DNA from: Bacillota bacterium
GTDB lineage: Bacteria > Bacillota > Clostridia > Acetivibrionales > DSM-1351
Assembly: GCA_023391425.1 (NCBI GenBank)
Contig: JAEWAX010000021.1
Span: 1 to 62,318 of the forward strand
Direction of reading: 5' to 3'
Length of the DNA stretch: 62,318 bases
Made by a program: the position numbers and the translations under genes. Below, in pieces: positions 55,552-62,318 of this stretch (the stretch's first letter is position 1; each line of letters starts with the position of its first letter). The notes under the pieces are model-generated. The model was not told where the DNA came from, did not search any database, and was given only the letters and a program-made list of their open reading frames with translations.

Positions 55552-55785
55552 CTAATACTGATATCCTCTCTGTAATTTTGCAAATTCACCACCCTCTCTT
55601 GTAAGATAATTCTGCAAGATTTGGTCTTTATCTATTATACCGATATCTATTCAGTTTATGCTGGAACTCCAATAATGGATTGTAGAAAGAATCTCTCTCG
55701 TTGTCATTGTCTTTACAGATTGGCAAATGTCATCCATTCCCATGACATTCATGTTATAAAATTGAGCCAAATCAAGGCAATACAT
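55552..55785 (-). pseudogene. Coding remnant with an in-frame TGA
   Basis: From an ATG at 55785 one frame reads MYCLDLAQFYNMNVMG on to TTREILSTIHYWSSSIN, then TGA at 55651-55653, then IDIGIIDKDQILQNYL and TREGGEFAKLQRGYQY to a TAG. The flow across the TGA suggests a lost codon such as TGG or CGA. The opposite strand also has a 64-codon frame in the same register, so the assignment is uncertain. Family unknown. Confidence 0.3.
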
Positions 55786-55866
55786 GATTTACCATACCTG
55801 AAGCACCACCTATAGGTAAAATAGTCCAATTTCTATATTTGCTCAATTTATCGCCCTTATTCTTAT

Positions 55867-56364
55867 TTATTTAAAAATTTTTGCCATATAGTATTCGTCA
55901 ACATATCTTCCATCTACAAGCAATGATTTTTCTTTTAATCCCTCTATATTAAATCCTCTTTTTTTATAAAGCCGTATAGCACCTTCATTATGTACCATTA
56001 CAGTCAATTCTAATCTTGTAATATTATTTTCTAATGCCCATTTTTCTAGTTCTTCAAATAAACTTGTTCCAATTTTTTTGCCTCTGTAACTCTTCAATAT
56101 CCCTATAACAATATAAGAACAATGCTTTATCCTATTGGCAAATCCTCTTTCAGCAGACAGGAATCCTACTAAATTTTGTTCTTCTTCTGCTACCAACATT
56201 AGCGAATTTGATGCATTTATATTTTTAATTCTAGATTTCATTTCTTCTATAGAAGTTTTTCTTTCCTCAGGTTCATACATCATGTTTTTTGTTTCATTGT
56301 CTAATTGTTTTAACATATTTAAGAATCTTTCTGAATCTTCTATTTCAATTTTTCTTATAATCAT
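55867..56364 (-). CDS. GNAT-family N-acetyltransferase
   Basis: A 165-residue GNAT. The loop YIVIGILKSYRGKKIGTSLFEELE and the end VHNEGAIRLYKKRGFNIEGLKEKSLLVDGRYVDEYYMAKIF are typical of RimJ/RimL-like or YhhY-type acetyltransferases. GTGAAGGTG precedes the ATG. A decayed copy of its 3' end lies at 57056. Confidence 0.88.
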   Translation of the reverse strand: MIIRKIEIEDSERFLNMLKQLDNETKNMMYEPEERKTSIEEMKSRIKNINASNSLMLVAEEEQNLVGFLSAERGFANRIKHCSYIVIGILKSYRGKKIGTSLFEELEKWALENNITRLELTVMVHNEGAIRLYKKRGFNIEGLKEKSLLVDGRYVDEYYMAKIFK

Positions 56365-56504
56365 ATGTAATCACCTTCACTATATTGCCCACTATTCAAC
56401 ACTTGGCATAATAAATACTCTGCTATCAATATAAATCATCATACAGTTTCTGAGCAGTACAGCATTATCAGTCGAAGTGTTTTTTATAAATACAATGATG
56501 TATC

Positions 56505-56972
56505 TTAATCAACAAATCTCTTCTTGCCCGTGATACTGTCAAGCGTAATTCTATAAACTGTCGTGATACCAAGCGCAATACATTGAGCTGCCGAATAGCC
56601 TTCCACTCTGCAATGCTTCATCAAAAGGTCAAGTCCTTTTACTGCATCATCGTGGTCAACTTTTTCAGCAACACCGAAACCAATGATACTTTCGTATTCG
56701 GCTGTAACTCCATGCCCTGTGCTGGCATAGCGGTGAAAGATATCTGCTTCTACGCAAACCCTGTTATTTTTGGTAATTAAATCGTGCTTTAATCCTTCCT
56801 TTGCTCCGTGTACGTATACCACCACTTTGCCACTGATAATCTCATAACCAAATGACATCGGAACCACATAAGGGTATTCATTACCACTAAATCCTATTCT
56901 TACTGTTTCACACCTATCAAGCACATCAATTATATCTTCAAAATTTTTAATTTCTCTTTCTGCCTTTCGCAT
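56505..56972 (-). CDS. Pyridoxamine 5'-phosphate oxidase-like flavin protein
   Basis: The start at 56972 follows AAGGGAG; the ATG at 57011 lacks a site. The 155-residue split-barrel protein has VRIGFSGNEYPYVVPMSFGYE and VYVHGAKEGLKHDLITKN, then VTAEYESIIGFGVAEKV. It matches the FMN-binding NimA-like group (nitroimidazole resistance-like). The ligand and reaction are unknown. Confidence 0.82.
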   Translation of the reverse strand: MRKAEREIKNFEDIIDVLDRCETVRIGFSGNEYPYVVPMSFGYEIISGKVVVYVHGAKEGLKHDLITKNNRVCVEADIFHRYASTGHGVTAEYESIIGFGVAEKVDHDDAVKGLDLLMKHCRVEGYSAAQCIALGITTVYRITLDSITGKKRFVD

Positions 56973-57055
56973 TTTGAATCTCCCTTTTAAATTAATTTTT
57001 ATGCGTATCATACAGATAAACGTTATATATAAAGAATATTGTTTCTGGATATTAA

Positions 57056-57139
57056 TTAAATAATTTTTGCCTTATAGTAATTGTCGACATATCTTCCATC
57101 TACAAACAATAAAGTAGTATTGCCTTAATCCCTCAATTA
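57056..57139 (-). pseudogene. 3' fragment of a GNAT gene
   Basis: The minus strand reads IEGLRQYYFIV, then after a one-base shift VDGRYVDNYYKAKII and a TAA. This matches the end of the GNAT gene at 55867 (IEGLKEKSLLVDGRYVDEYY). The upstream part is gone. It ends at the stop codon of the following gene. Confidence 0.6.
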
Positions 57140-57454
57140 TATAAAAGGATTCTGATTATCTGATACCTCTTGCATAATTACAATTGGGTCTGATATCAAT
57201 CCATATTTGTCATCTTCCGGATATGTGACGGCAATTGTTGGATTATTACCTGCATAGGCTCTTACGCTTTCCATTGAATCCCACTTTGTGCAAAGAAAGA
57301 AATGCGCATATTGCCCTTGTTCAACAGTTTTTAAATAAGCCCCTCTGTTTCCTTTTAATGCTGTAGTATCTTTAACTCCTGTTTCATATTCATATTTTTC
57401 AAATTCATCCTTCATGTGAATCGGCACTATGCCATGCCATGTTCTTGATATCAT
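57137..57454 (-). CDS. Antibiotic biosynthesis monooxygenase-like dimeric barrel protein
   Basis: A 105-residue alpha/beta barrel: RTWHGIVPIHMKDEFEKYEYE and KTVEQGQYAHFFLCTKWDSMESVRAYAG, the ABM/DUF-type ferredoxin-like fold. Such proteins bind haem or oxidise small aromatics; the role here is unknown. GGAGAGATAC precedes the ATG. Confidence 0.75.
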   Translation of the reverse strand: MISRTWHGIVPIHMKDEFEKYEYETGVKDTTALKGNRGAYLKTVEQGQYAHFFLCTKWDSMESVRAYAGNNPTIAVTYPEDDKYGLISDPIVIMQEVSDNQNPFI

Positions 57455-57532
57455 GATTCGTATCTCTCCTTAGTATTAAAAGCAATTTCACTCAATTATT
57501 AGTATATCCTAATTGGAAGCTAATTTCGCTGC

Positions 57533-57729
57533 TCATAATCTGCCAGTATATGCTACTGTTTTATTTGGCATAGTCAGTATATCATCAACAGAATATTTAT
57601 CAAACAACACTTCTAATTCGGAAACATAACTTTTATATTCACCATCTGTTTCTTTTAGAGAGTAGGATGCAGATACGTTCCTTTGTATGAACTTTGCCTT
57701 CCTGTGAATTTAAGTGTATTATTCAAAAT
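57533..57729 (-). pseudogene. C-terminal remnant of a SAM-dependent methyltransferase
   Basis: The minus strand first reads ILNNTLKFTG, then after a frameshift FIQRNVSASYSLKETDGEY and SELEVLFDKYSVDDIL, ending TMPNKTVAYTGRL. The pattern 'F-x-R-S/N-SASYSLKxGD...LFDKYS...PNxTVAYIG' is the usual C-terminus of clostridial class I methyltransferases. The SAM-binding half is missing. It is distinct from the intact methyltransferase at 61655. Confidence 0.6.
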
Positions 57730-57779
57730 ACAAAAACCTCCTATTATAATTCTCTCTAATGTAATCTGCTGATATTTAG

Positions 57780-57989
57780 TTATTTAAACCTTTTTATAGA
57801 ATAAACTAGTTTTAATTCATATCCCGATATAACATTTAGCGCTTGCCATTTCGTGGGCGAACTAAAATTCTGTTTTATAAGTTTTTGTTTCAATGTTTCT
57901 AATAATCAGTGTAGTGTAGTATATAGTATACCTTCATCATTAAATTCCTTCTTAACTGATTTAGGCTCGCCATATATAAATATTATGAA
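57780..57989 (-). pseudogene. Unidentified coding remnant with an in-frame TGA
   Basis: A frame reads IYGEPKSVKKEFNDEGILYTTLH, TGA at 57906-57908, then LLETLKQKLIKQNFSSPTKW and ALNVISGYELKLVYSIKRFK to a TAA. There is no start codon and no known domain. It lies just after the end of the 207-residue gene. Confidence 0.3.
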
Positions 57990-57993
57990 TTAT

Positions 57994-58617
57994 TCACTTT
58001 CTTCTTTCTATAAATTTTGTTATATCTGTTATCTGACCATCAATACTGTCTCCCTGTAATAAGAGACTGAAGACTTTATTGTCTCTTTCGTATTCAAATT
58101 CAATTAAATTCATTTTCACGCCACTTTTTTTAAGTTCATTTATGATTTTATAAGATATCTCTGCAAAATCTTGATTATCAATTATTGAATTATATTTGTA
58201 CCCAATGAATACATGGTACACAAGCTTGCTATAGTCAATTTCCTTGCTAGTATCAAGAATCTTCTCATCTTCTGCTCCTGCACTTAAATCCTGAATATAA
58301 GTACTAAAACCGTCATTTTTCAAATATGATTTTATGATTGAAGTTATAGGTTTCCTATTTTTTTCTAAAATGTATTGTTCATTAATACTATCTTGCTTGC
58401 AAATAGTAAAATCGGTACCATCATCGCTACAGTGTACCCTTGAAAAAAATGTTTTATTTAAGAAATCATATTTGACCCAATTTATATGAAAGGTTTTTTC
58501 TGCATAATTTTTATGTAAATAACTTATAAAATCGTTATATATCTTAAATTTATATCCATTAAAAAATACAAGTGGTAATAACACTATAATCGCAAAAATA
58601 ATAATTTTTCTTTTCAC
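57994..58617 (-). CDS. Membrane-anchored protein, YfjL-like
   Basis: A 207-residue protein starting with GTG after AAAGGGATT. It has an N-terminal membrane anchor (about 5-22) with no lipobox, then an extracellular mixed alpha/beta domain (YDFLNKTFFSRVHCSD, EISYKIINELKKSGVKM). The layout resembles YfjL-like proteins; that family assignment is weak. It is monocistronic and ends in TGA. Confidence 0.5.
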   Translation of the reverse strand: MKRKIIIFAIIVLLPLVFFNGYKFKIYNDFISYLHKNYAEKTFHINWVKYDFLNKTFFSRVHCSDDGTDFTICKQDSINEQYILEKNRKPITSIIKSYLKNDGFSTYIQDLSAGAEDEKILDTSKEIDYSKLVYHVFIGYKYNSIIDNQDFAEISYKIINELKKSGVKMNLIEFEYERDNKVFSLLLQGDSIDGQITDITKFIERRK

Positions 58618-58749
58618 TGCAATCCCTTTCTTCGTACTTCAATACACCAGAGCTCTAATGAAGTAGTCTAAATTGTTCTGTTCTCAATTCCTGTCTATCG
58701 ATAATTAGGGGCAGAAAAACGTCTGAACGTCTCATAACCACCTTTTTTC

Positions 58750-59844
58750 CTATATTGCTAGCTGTTCTTGAAACTTTATATAGCCAAAGATAGTATCCAA
58801 ATCTTTTTCTTTAACCTTTGAGAAGCTTTTTTGTGCGTACCAGCATATAATTTTTTGCTTGTCTTTCACTTCTAGCTTAGATGGACGCAATAACCCCTTC
58901 TGATTTTTGCACCAGCCACAATCTGCACCTCTACAATACCCGACATCATTGAAAAAAGCTTCCTGCAGCTCATCAGTAAGAGCTCCAATAATTGGGGTTA
59001 ATCTAGAAGTGCTAACAAATTTAATATTTACATATACCGGCTCATCATATCTCATGTCAAATTGAATCTCTAACAAAGGTGATGATTTGATTTTCTTATT
59101 CGTATAAAGTACCTCTAACTCAATATCTGAATCTGGTTTACATTCTATAGAATAACCGTTACTACTCAAATACTTATGTAAATCCAACAAGTAGCTGTAT
59201 TCACTATTGCAATTTATTATTCTACTAAGAATTTCATCAGCTGTTATCTCATATTGAGTATTTAGAGCGCAAAAATCACATGTGAAAAAATAAAGTCTTC
59301 CTTGTTTATGAATGTTCTGAGCACACTTCTGGGAGAATACTTGCATAGCTTGAAACATATCAGGATATTTATGATTCAAAAGTATCACATTATCTTCTAA
59401 AACATTCACTTGAAAGCCGATGTTAGCTAAACCTTCCAGAAATATTAGCTTATCACGTTTCCTTTTAGAAATATATCTCTCGTATACAGCCTTATCAGAA
59501 ATAAGGCTATTATCTCTAATCTCACCTGTTTGTCCAGCGTTGTATAAAAAGTCAATAAAATCTACAATAACTGGTTTAATTGTATTTTCAGCTTTCTTGA
59601 AAGTTTGATTTTTACTTCTATGTTCATCCTTTCTCAGATAAACATCTTCTTTTACATTAATAACTAAGGTATCCGACTTTTCATACAACAATTTGTAAAG
59701 TTCATTAAAGAAGTTATGTAGCTGCGAAAAAGCTCCTTCTGGAATACCCGGAAGTGAAATTTTTCCCTTCATTGGAGCAAATACTGTACAATAATAAGCT
59801 GCTACTCTCTGTGTAAATGAATCGTATCTTTCTTTTAATAACAT
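58750..59844 (-). CDS. Unknown protein with a C-terminal CRGADCGWC motif
   Basis: A 364-residue soluble protein. The N-terminal half is helical and basic in the middle (SKRKRDKLIFLEGLANIGF at about 135), the later part is mixed, and near the end lies CRGADCGWCKNQKGLL followed by IICWYAQKSF, with Cys pairs that could bind zinc. I do not recognise a family. GGGAGAGAATT precedes the ATG. Confidence 0.6.
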   Translation of the reverse strand: MLLKERYDSFTQRVAAYYCTVFAPMKGKISLPGIPEGAFSQLHNFFNELYKLLYEKSDTLVINVKEDVYLRKDEHRSKNQTFKKAENTIKPVIVDFIDFLYNAGQTGEIRDNSLISDKAVYERYISKRKRDKLIFLEGLANIGFQVNVLEDNVILLNHKYPDMFQAMQVFSQKCAQNIHKQGRLYFFTCDFCALNTQYEITADEILSRIINCNSEYSYLLDLHKYLSSNGYSIECKPDSDIELEVLYTNKKIKSSPLLEIQFDMRYDEPVYVNIKFVSTSRLTPIIGALTDELQEAFFNDVGYCRGADCGWCKNQKGLLRPSKLEVKDKQKIICWYAQKSFSKVKEKDLDTIFGYIKFQEQLAI

Positions 59845-60012
59845 AATTCTCTCCCACTAGTGTATTTATTGATAACTAGCAGCTCACATTGTGAAATACA
59901 AACTGTCAGTTACGCCCTTGAAAAAATATTTAAAGATATAACTTATGAACTTCCCCATTCATAATATAGGGCAAAATCGATTTCCAAATATCCAACCTTA
60001 TTCCATAATGTG

Positions 60013-60588
60013 CTACCCCTTCAATATCTCCTCATAAGCAAAACACTCCGTAATATGATCATTTACCATACCTATAGCTTGCATGAACGCATAAATTATT
60101 GTCGAACCAACAAACTTAAAACCCAATTTTTTCAAGTCTTTGCTTATCTTATCGGAGAGTGGGGTTGTTGCGGGCATATCATCGTGTTTTTTCCAATGAC
60201 CCGTAATAGGCGTATAATCCACAAATCCCCATATAAATTTATCAAAGCTCCCGTATTCTTCTATAACTTTTAAAAATACCTTTGCATTGCTCACAGCCGA
60301 ATTAATTTTTAGGCGATTTCTTATTATTTTTTCGTTTGCCATTAGCTCCTGAATTTTTGTATCGTCATAAAGGGCTACCCTATAAGGGTCAAACCCATCA
60401 AAAGCCTCTCTGAATGCTTCTCTCTTTTTAAGTATGGTTATCCATGTAAGACCTGCCTGCATACCTTCTAAAATAAGCATTTCAAATAACTTGACATCAT
60501 CATGTAAAGGTCTTCCCCATTCGTTGTCATGATAGTCTATGTTTATTGGAATATTCCCTGTCCAAGAGCATCTTATTTTTTCCTTCAT
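60013..60588 (-). CDS. tag: DNA-3-methyladenine glycosylase I
   Basis: The start at 60588 follows AAAGGAGAGG; the upstream frame to 60645 has no site. The 191-residue enzyme removes 3-methyladenine from DNA. RCSWTGNIPINIDYHDNEWG at the start and LILEGMQAGLTWITILKKRE (helix-hairpin region) are conserved. The zinc ligands Cys near the start, His in YHDNEWG, and His and Cys in NDHITECF are all present. Confidence 0.93.
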   Translation of the reverse strand: MKEKIRCSWTGNIPINIDYHDNEWGRPLHDDVKLFEMLILEGMQAGLTWITILKKREAFREAFDGFDPYRVALYDDTKIQELMANEKIIRNRLKINSAVSNAKVFLKVIEEYGSFDKFIWGFVDYTPITGHWKKHDDMPATTPLSDKISKDLKKLGFKFVGSTIIYAFMQAIGMVNDHITECFAYEEILKG

Positions 60589-60741
60589 ACAAGCCTCTCC
60601 TTTAATCAACATATCTTCTGATAAAACTACTAAATACCATAGCACAATAATTATAGCATATTTTTACATAACAAGTTATATTTGCAATAGACTAATTATC
60701 ATACTAATCAGTTGTCAACGTTCATCTTCCATCTATAAACA

Positions 60742-60832
60742 ATAAATTTCAGCAATTTTCAAAAAGCAGTAATACAAAGGCTTTTTGGAAAAACACATTG
60801 ACTTTTTATAGCAAAAATTGCAGAAATTTTAT
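60742..60832. repeat. Imperfect palindrome upstream of the 244-residue ORF gene
   Basis: The arms ATAAATTTCAGCAATTTT (60742-60759) and AAAATTGCAGAAATTTTAT (about 60814-60832) match at 17 of 18 bases with one insertion, enclosing a second stem (CAAAAAGC/GCTTTTTGG). No open frame. A short match to the GNAT 3' fragment lies directly before it. Confidence 0.4.
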
Positions 60833-60917
60833 ATAATAATTTTATGAAAAACGTCTTAAGTAAAGCGACTGTGAAGCAATGGATGCAGCTTACCTTTTAA
60901 CAAGGATTGGAGAGTTT

Positions 60918-61613
60918 ATGAAGCATAATATTATTCAGAACAGAGACAAATATTTAATTCAATTTGAGTATGAAGCACAAACAAAATATATTTATTGCCA
61001 TCCAATTTACGAAGATGGACCACAATATCATGATAAATTTAGTTTTATGGAAAAACCACCACAACTTTTGTCTTTCGAAATTTATCCCATTAGTGAAGAA
61101 CAATATCGAATCACCCAAAATAAGTATATAGAATTTGGAGTCATTGATATGAGACCATTTATGTTACACTTTCACTTGAATATCAAACCAGAGTTTTTGA
61201 ATTTGAATGAAGAAAGCTTTTACAAAATGGTAATGAATTCGGTAATAATGCACATGTATAATGGAGATTCTATTAAGGAAATTAAAGCCCATGTTCAATT
61301 GGAAGAAATCGCAAAAGAGGTATTTCCATATTTTAAGGAGGAAATAGAACAAATAACCGAGAAATATTGTATGAGTGCCAATTCATATAATGGCAATTGG
61401 GGATGTATCACGTTGTTTCTCAGGACTGATTTGAATTTACAAGAATTTAAGTGTAGTGGTAAAGCAAAGCAACTTAATGACAGATTTTACGCAAAAGCAA
61501 AACTATATGATAAAAAAAACATTGTTCCCGAAAAATATGAGTTTTTACACTTTGATTCTTATGAGTATTTGAAAACTGTATGTAACGATGATTTTCATTT
61601 ATATTTTAGTTAA
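60918..61613 (+). CDS. Unknown soluble protein
   Basis: The start at 60918 follows TTGGAGAG; the ATG at 60879 has no site. The 231-residue protein is polar with many aromatic residues (YIYCHPIYEDGPQYHDKFSF, FMLHFHLNIKPEFLNL). I do not recognise a domain. It is one of few plus-strand genes in this part and stands alone. Confidence 0.6.
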   Translation: MKHNIIQNRDKYLIQFEYEAQTKYIYCHPIYEDGPQYHDKFSFMEKPPQLLSFEIYPISEEQYRITQNKYIEFGVIDMRPFMLHFHLNIKPEFLNLNEESFYKMVMNSVIMHMYNGDSIKEIKAHVQLEEIAKEVFPYFKEEIEQITEKYCMSANSYNGNWGCITLFLRTDLNLQEFKCSGKAKQLNDRFYAKAKLYDKKNIVPEKYEFLHFDSYEYLKTVCNDDFHLYFS

Positions 61614-61654
61614 TAATTGAATATAAATGCGATTGTATCCGGCAAATAAGATAC

Positions 61655-62318
61655 TCATTTTATTCCAATACGCATACGGTAACAAAAATCAATACTGAAT
61701 TCACTATTTCCAAATGTAGCATAGACTTTTTCTTTATACTTATTTACTTCAGAGATAATAGCTTGCGGATTTTGTTTTAAAATATTTTGTAACCCACCTT
61801 GACTCAATGCAATATTAACAAGCCTACTTTGTGTACATATTTCAGTATTAATGAAAACAATTTCTCTTGTATACCTAAAATGGCCACATTCTTCAATATT
61901 GGATAAATGTTTGTTTTTATCCCATCTGAAAAAGCTATCTTGGAATTCTTTATTTTCTTTCTCAATAATGCTAACTTTATTAAATAGCTCGTTGTAGGCT
62001 TGCTCTACTTCCCAGTTACAAATAGGAGGCCAGTCACAGTCAACTGTAGCAAAAATACCATTTACAGTTAAAACTCGATTAATTTCATTAAGAGTTTGTT
62101 TTGGTTCCATCCAATGAAACGACTGAGAACATATAACAACATCAGCGACACTATCGGCAATCCCTGTATCATGAGAATAGGCTTTTACAAATGAAATATC
62201 ACACGTTTGTTTTTTTCTTGCAATTGTTAGCATATCTTCACTTGGCTCAATGCCAATAATTTTCTCACATTGATTTTGCCAAATTAATGTTGATAAGCCA
62301 GTACCACATCCTATATCC
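61655..62318 (-). CDS. Class I SAM-dependent methyltransferase, 5' end outside window
   Basis: The frame runs to the right edge, so an ATG at 62233 is internal, not the start. Motif I DIGCGTGLSTLIW lies at the edge, followed by GIEPSEDMLTIAR (acidic loop), VICSQSFHWM (motif IV) and RVLTVNGIFATVD (motif VI), then a C-terminal substrate region. This is the UbiE/COQ5-like small-molecule methyltransferase fold. Substrate unknown. Confidence 0.85.
   Translation of the reverse strand, partial: DIGCGTGLSTLIWQNQCEKIIGIEPSEDMLTIARKKQTCDISFVKAYSHDTGIADSVADVVICSQSFHWMEPKQTLNEINRVLTVNGIFATVDCDWPPICNWEVEQAYNELFNKVSIIEKENKEFQDSFFRWDKNKHLSNIEECGHFRYTREIVFINTEICTQSRLVNIALSQGGLQNILKQNPQAIISEVNKYKEKVYATFGNSEFSIDFCYRMRIGIK

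Noticed and set aside
55621..55815. 64-codon plus-strand frame
   Set aside because: No ribosome binding site; the antisense frame in the same register reads more like a protein remnant.
1113..57908. Recoding of TGA as Trp or selenocysteine
   Set aside because: Intact genes such as those ending at 2821 and 57994 use TGA as stop, there is no SECIS-like hairpin after the first TGA, and only remnants carry it internally.
1..62318. Prophage, conjugative element or intact transposase
   Set aside because: No integrase, terminase, relaxase or transposase gene is present; only small palindromic elements and remnants were found.

Overview
The window is AT-rich DNA from a Gram-positive anaerobe of the class Clostridia. 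The evidence is the SCIFF peptide and its radical-SAM maturase (scfA/scfB), the block sigA-dnaG, secD-secF, yajC-tgt-queA, a class A RNase P RNA, a SpoIID/LytB protein, many TTG/GTG starts with strong GGAGG sites, and an iron-hydrogenase-like sensor. A Ruminiclostridium-like organism is my best guess, but this is inference from gene content and order, not from a search.

Layout. 0-7.2 kb: end of a secreted BNR-type repeat protein cut by an in-frame TGA, a GNAT enzyme, a membrane protein, a NapH-like ferredoxin membrane protein, a PadR repressor, and a LytTR-DUF3021-hydrolase operon. 7.4-9.4 kb: rnpB, a Nif3-like protein, TrmK. 10-23.4 kb: mostly housekeeping genes on the minus strand (tRNA-Met, tRNA-Asn, sigA, dnaG, secDF, HD protein, gamma-carbonic anhydrase, scfB/scfA, TIGR04086 protein, yajC, tgt, queA). 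23.6-30 kb: plus-strand lysine/diaminopimelate genes (aspartate kinase, dapA behind a lysine riboswitch, dapB, an ACT protein) with a SpoIID/LytB gene between them. 31-39.5 kb: tRNA-Leu, a decayed coding remnant, an MFS exporter with an M20 amidohydrolase, a DUF2225 protein, a PocR-type histidine kinase next to a DUF89 pseudogene, and an oxidoreductase. 39.5-50.8 kb: recQ, a hydrogenase-chemoreceptor fusion, a CvfB-like protein, RNase Z, a DEAD-box helicase, a threonine aldolase, an oxidoreductase. 50.8-62.3 kb: an accessory stretch of single-gene units (acetyltransferases, a methyltransferase, DNA glycosylase Tag, unknown proteins) mixed with gene remnants.

Systems visible: preprotein translocation (SecDF, YajC), queuosine tRNA modification (Tgt, QueA), the lysine/DAP branch with riboswitch attenuation of dapA, SCIFF RiPP maturation, and several one-component regulators with candidate operators (PadR, LytTR).

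The most interesting items are: a soluble fusion of two ferredoxin clusters, an iron-hydrogenase H domain and a chemoreceptor signalling domain (42.2-44.2 kb); a nested inverted-repeat element in the queA-tgt gap; a small dispersed hairpin element with one complete copy (about 108 bp) and two partial copies; a candidate attenuator between scfA and scfB; a direct-repeat operator 21 bp apart ahead of the LytTR operon; and a set of gene remnants that share in-frame TGA codons or frameshifts. No CRISPR array, prophage, intact transposase or replication origin was seen.
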